In this document: piece by piece, positions 38,791 to 42,654 of the stretch
Layout: the number at the start of each line of letters is the position of its first letter
Numbering within the stretch: position 1 is the first letter of the stretch
Assembly: GCA_905479415.1 (NCBI GenBank)
Contig: CAJQMK010000029.1
Span: forward strand, 1 to 42,654
Direction: 5' to 3'
Length of the DNA stretch: 42,654 nucleotides
Source: an uncultured Flavobacteriaceae bacterium
GTDB taxonomy: Bacteria > Bacteroidota > Bacteroidia > Flavobacteriales > Flavobacteriaceae
The notes under the pieces: model-generated
The model's database searches: none
What the model saw: only the letters and a program-made list of their open reading frames with translations
Told to the model about the DNA's origin: nothing
Position numbers and translations under genes: made by a program

Positions 38791-40032
38791 CTATTTTCTA
38801 TAAGTGTTTCTTTTTTTATTTCGATTTGATCTTCCTTTATTTCTGTTAAAACTATTTCTGTTTTTTTGTTTAGTAGGCTCTGGAACTGCATTTGGATCAG
38901 GCTCAAATCCTTGTTTTATTTTCGAAGGAATTCTAAGATTTACTAGCTTTTCAATATCTTTCAAATATTGTTTTTCATCAATACAAACAAGAGAAATTGC
39001 CTCACCTTTTGCTCCAGCTCTTCCTGTTCTTCCAATTCTATGTACGTAGTCTTCAGGAATGTTAGGTAACTCAAAATTTATTACATGCGGTAATAGAGGA
39101 ATATCTAATCCTCTAGCTGCAATATCGGTAGCAACTAGTATTTCAACAGAACCATCTTTAAAACCAGCTAGCGCTCTTGTTCTTGCTCCCTGACTTTTGT
39201 TTCCGTGAATTGCAGCAGCAGAAATATCTGCTTTAATCATTTTTTTGCAAAGGTTATTCGCTCCGTGTTTTGTTCTTGTAAAAACTAAAACTTGCTTCCA
39301 TTTTCCCTCCTTTATTAATTGAATTATAAGACTTGATTTTTTGTTTTTGTCTACATTATACACATATTGAACAATAGCTTCAACGGTTGTGTTTTGAGGA
39401 GAGGTTTCTACCATTGCAGGATCATTTAAAATACCTTTTGCTAATCTTTTAATTTCTTTAGAAAAAGTGGCGGAAAAAAGTAGGTTTTGCCTTTTACTTG
39501 GCAATAAGTTCATTATTTTATTAATGTCTCTTTGAAAGCCCATGTCTAACATTCTATCGGCTTCGTCTAAAACTAATATTTCTACATTTCGTAATGATAA
39601 TAATCGTTGATTTTCAAGATCTAACAAACGGCCAGGGGTTGCAATTAAAATATCAATGCCGCTTCTTATTTTAGATACTTGTGGTTTTTGATTAACTCCG
39701 CCAAAAATAACCGTAGATCTTAGTTCAAGATGTCTACTGTATTCTATTACATTGTCATAAATTTGAGCTGCAAGTTCTCTTGTAGGAGTTAATATTAAAG
39801 CTTTAATTTTTCTATGATTCGAATTTGATTGTTTTGATAGAATTTGTAATAATGGTAATGTGAAGCCAGCTGTTTTTCCTGTTCCTGTTTGCGCTGATGC
39901 TAAAACATCTTTTCGTCTGAGGATTAATGGAATTGCTTTTTCTTGAATTGGAGAAGGGTTAGTATATCCTTTCTCATTAACTGCTTTTAAAAGTGAAGGC
40001 ATTAAGCCAAGTTCGTTAAATTTCATAGGCAT
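38791..40032 (-). CDS. rhlE: DEAD-box RNA helicase (RhlE-like)
   Basis: [39 protein letters not shown]; basic C-terminal tail; start could be ATG 40026. Confidence 0.93.
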   Translation of the reverse strand: MPMKFNELGLMPSLLKAVNEKGYTNPSPIQEKAIPLILRRKDVLASAQTGTGKTAGFTLPLLQILSKQSNSNHRKIKALILTPTRELAAQIYDNVIEYSRHLELRSTVIFGGVNQKPQVSKIRSGIDILIATPGRLLDLENQRLLSLRNVEILVLDEADRMLDMGFQRDINKIMNLLPSKRQNLLFSATFSKEIKRLAKGILNDPAMVETSPQNTTVEAIVQYVYNVDKNKKSSLIIQLIKEGKWKQVLVFTRTKHGANNLCKKMIKADISAAAIHGNKSQGARTRALAGFKDGSVEILVATDIAARGLDIPLLPHVINFELPNIPEDYVHRIGRTGRAGAKGEAISLVCIDEKQYLKDIEKLVNLRIPSKIKQGFEPDPNAVPEPTKQKNRNSFNRNKGRSNRNKKRNTYRK

Positions 40033-40174
40033 TAAAGCAGAAATAGCTGCTTTGGATTTTGTTTTTTTTCTTTAAAATCAATAAAGATTTAAGAAATATT
40101 TTTTTGCAAACATAAAGTTTTCTGGTATAAAATTTGTAAGATTAACCTTGAATTAAATTTATTAAATTTATATA

Positions 40175-41479
40175 ATGAAAAATTACATATTAATTCTGTG
40201 TTTAATATTAATATCTTCTTGCCAGTATGAAGATTACGATGATAGTAAGGTTATTGATTCTCCATTAGCAACTTGTATCGATGGTTATGCTAAAATTCCT
40301 GGTACTGACTATGAATATTCCTGTCTTAATTATGATTTGATGGGGCAAATAACTCTTGAGGAAATGGATGCAGAGGCTGGTAATGATTGTTGGGGCTGGA
40401 CCGATTCAACAACTGGAAGAGAATATGCAATTATGGGAGTTAATAATGGTACTGCTTTTATAGATATTACTGATTCTACATCTCCAATTTATCTTGGTAA
40501 ACTTCCAACCTCAACAGTTGATAGTTCCTGGAGAGATATGAAGGTTTACAATGATTATGTTTACATTGTTAGTGAAGCCCAAGATCATGGTTTGCAAGTA
40601 TTTAACTTATCAAAGTTAAGAGGAGTTGAATCAGAGCAAATTTTCTCTGCTGATTTTATAGATAATTCATTTGGAAATGCTCATAATATTGCAATTAACG
40701 AAGACACTGGATACGCTTACATTGCAGGTGCAGGAACTAAAGGAATTTATGCTTTTAATTTGTCCGATCCAATAGCTCCAAAATTGGAACTTGAGGGCTC
40801 TCAGTTTGGTTACAGTCATGACGCTCAAATTGTAAACTACAAAGGTCCGGATCAAGACCATTTTGGTAAAGAAATTTACATTGGTAGCAATGAGGACAGA
40901 GTAGTTTTTGTTGATGTTACAAATAAATCTGAACCAAATCTTATAAGTACTTTCTTTTATGACCATCAATACACTCATCAATCATGGCTTACCAACGATC
41001 ATAAGTATGCTTTGCTAGGTGATGAATTGGATGAGTTAGATTCAGATTACGAATTAAAAATTGATGCCAAAACTAGAACTATAGTTATAAATTTAACTGA
41101 TTTAGACAACCCAGTTTTGCACCACAATTATGAAGCAGAAACAAAAGCTATCGATCATAATGGGTATGTAAATGGAACGGAATTTTTTCTTGCAAGTTAT
41201 ACAGCTGGACTTAGGGTTTTGGATGTTTTAAATATTGATCAAAAAAGTATATCCGAGTTAGGGTTTTTTAATACGTTTCATGATCATAGCGATCACGATC
41301 ATGGCTTACCTAAATTAACAGCTATAAAAAATCAAGATCCTGGAGGAGATCATAGTGGTAAAAAAGGTAATAGTGAGGCTTTTAATGGAGCATGGAGTGT
41401 GTATCCTTATTTCAAAAGTGAAAATATAATTATTAGCGATATTAATTCAGGATTATTTATTGTAAAAAAACAGAATTAA
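40175..41479 (+). CDS. Choice-of-anchor B / LVIVD-repeat lipoprotein
   Basis: Lipobox ISSC; repeated beta-propeller-like units (FIDITDSTSPIYLG, AFNLSDPIAPKL, FVDVTNKSEPNLI). Confidence 0.82.
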   Translation: MKNYILILCLILISSCQYEDYDDSKVIDSPLATCIDGYAKIPGTDYEYSCLNYDLMGQITLEEMDAEAGNDCWGWTDSTTGREYAIMGVNNGTAFIDITDSTSPIYLGKLPTSTVDSSWRDMKVYNDYVYIVSEAQDHGLQVFNLSKLRGVESEQIFSADFIDNSFGNAHNIAINEDTGYAYIAGAGTKGIYAFNLSDPIAPKLELEGSQFGYSHDAQIVNYKGPDQDHFGKEIYIGSNEDRVVFVDVTNKSEPNLISTFFYDHQYTHQSWLTNDHKYALLGDELDELDSDYELKIDAKTRTIVINLTDLDNPVLHHNYEAETKAIDHNGYVNGTEFFLASYTAGLRVLDVLNIDQKSISELGFFNTFHDHSDHDHGLPKLTAIKNQDPGGDHSGKKGNSEAFNGAWSVYPYFKSENIIISDINSGLFIVKKQN

Positions 41480-41574
41480 CTTAATTTTTTATCATTCAAA
41501 ATAATTTCTATTTGACTTTACATTTTTTATACGAAAAAAAAATCAAAACATTTAATATTTTAAGATAAAATTTA

Positions 41575-41582
41575 TATATTTG
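41575..41582 (+). promoter_or_regulatory. -7 box (TATATTTG) for tuf
   Basis: TAnnTTTG 34 nt before tuf ATG; no clear -33 found. Confidence 0.45.
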
Positions 41583-41616
41583 CACGCATTTTAAAAGTAA
41601 TAAAACAATATATCAT

Positions 41617-42654
41617 ATGGCTAAGGAAACATTTGATCGTTCGAAACCCCATTTAAATATAGGGACAATTGGACACGTAGATCACGGAAAAACTACCCTA
41701 ACTGCTGCTATTACAAAAGTATTAGCTGATGCAGGATTATCTGAAGTAAGAAGCTTTGACCAAATTGACAACGCTCCTGAAGAAAAAGAAAGAGGGATAA
41801 CAATTAACACTTCTCACGTTGAGTACCAAACAGCAAATCGTCACTATGCGCACGTTGACTGTCCTGGTCACGCGGATTATGTTAAAAACATGGTAACAGG
41901 TGCCGCTCAAATGGATGGTGCAATTCTTGTAGTTGCAGCTTCTGACGGACCAATGCCACAAACTAGAGAGCATATACTTTTAGGAAGACAGGTTGGTATT
42001 CCAAGAATAGTAGTTTTCTTAAACAAGGCTGATCAAGTTGATGATGAAGAATTATTAGAACTTGTTGAAATGGAAGTTAGAGATTTATTAAACTTCTATG
42101 AATATGATGGTGATAATGGACCAGTAATTTTAGGTTCTGCACTTGGAGCTCTTAATGGAGAACAAAAGTGGGTTGATACTGTTATGAATTTAATGGAATC
42201 AGTTGATTCTTGGATCGAACTTCCAACAAGAGAGGTCGATAAAGATTTCTTGATGCCAGTTGAAGATGTGTTTTCTATTACTGGTAGAGGAACTGTTGCA
42301 ACAGGAAGAATTGAAACTGGTGTAGCTAACACTGGAGATGCTGTTGACATCATTGGAATGGGTGCTGAGAAATTAACTTCTACCGTTACTGGAGTTGAAA
42401 TGTTTAGAAAAATTCTAGATAGAGGTGAAGCTGGTGATAACGTTGGAATCTTATTGAGAGGTGTTGAAAAAACAGATATTTCAAGAGGAATGGTTATTTG
42501 TAAACCAGGTTCAGTTAAACCACATGCTAAATTTGAAGCTGAAGTATATATATTAAAGAAAGAAGAGGGTGGAAGACACACTCCATTTCATAATAACTAT
42601 AGACCACAATTTTATGTAAGAACAACTGACGTAACTGGAAATATTGTTCTTCCT
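41617..42654 (+). CDS. tuf: Elongation factor Tu, truncated by window edge
   Basis: [53 protein letters not shown]; no stop before 42654. Confidence 0.98.
   Translation, partial: MAKETFDRSKPHLNIGTIGHVDHGKTTLTAAITKVLADAGLSEVRSFDQIDNAPEEKERGITINTSHVEYQTANRHYAHVDCPGHADYVKNMVTGAAQMDGAILVVAASDGPMPQTREHILLGRQVGIPRIVVFLNKADQVDDEELLELVEMEVRDLLNFYEYDGDNGPVILGSALGALNGEQKWVDTVMNLMESVDSWIELPTREVDKDFLMPVEDVFSITGRGTVATGRIETGVANTGDAVDIIGMGAEKLTSTVTGVEMFRKILDRGEAGDNVGILLRGVEKTDISRGMVICKPGSVKPHAKFEAEVYILKKEEGGRHTPFHNNYRPQFYVRTTDVTGNIVLP

Noticed and set aside
42096-42581. 161-aa minus-strand ORF
   Set aside because: Antisense to tuf, low-complexity Ser/Thr/Pro composition expected of a shadow frame

Overview
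AT-rich chromosomal window from a Flavobacteriia-like Bacteroidetes. It is mostly a dense housekeeping region: lpxK, lipA, murB, valS, psd/cdsA, ftsH/rsfS, birA, pyrE, coaD, ddl, rluD, trpEGDCFBA, rpsU, xerC-like, four clustered tRNAs, a DEAD-box helicase and a truncated tuf at the right edge. There is a fifth tRNA (Val) at the left edge. I see no CRISPR array, prophage, transposon or obvious defence island. The strongest non-annotated signals are: (1) a complete trp attenuator upstream of trpE, with a 17-aa leader peptide MFKKLSHSNWWRLLNFN carrying tandem Trp codons, an AU-rich hairpin and a perfect 12-bp terminator followed by U's, none of it in the ORF track; (2) a TTTG-N20-TAnnTTTG promoter in front of a small XRE regulator/membrane-protein pair, whose -33 and -7 boxes sit inside identical 10-bp direct repeats (ACGTTTGCGT) flanked by a 10-bp inverted repeat, a candidate autoregulatory operator; (3) several start codons only 4-5 nt downstream of TAnnTTTG boxes (trpL, pyrE, ddl), suggesting leaderless transcripts; (4) an approximately 6-kb block of M16 peptidase, small ORF, helicase and lipoprotein between a tRNA array and tuf, with no hpf/raiA gene where relatives usually have one.
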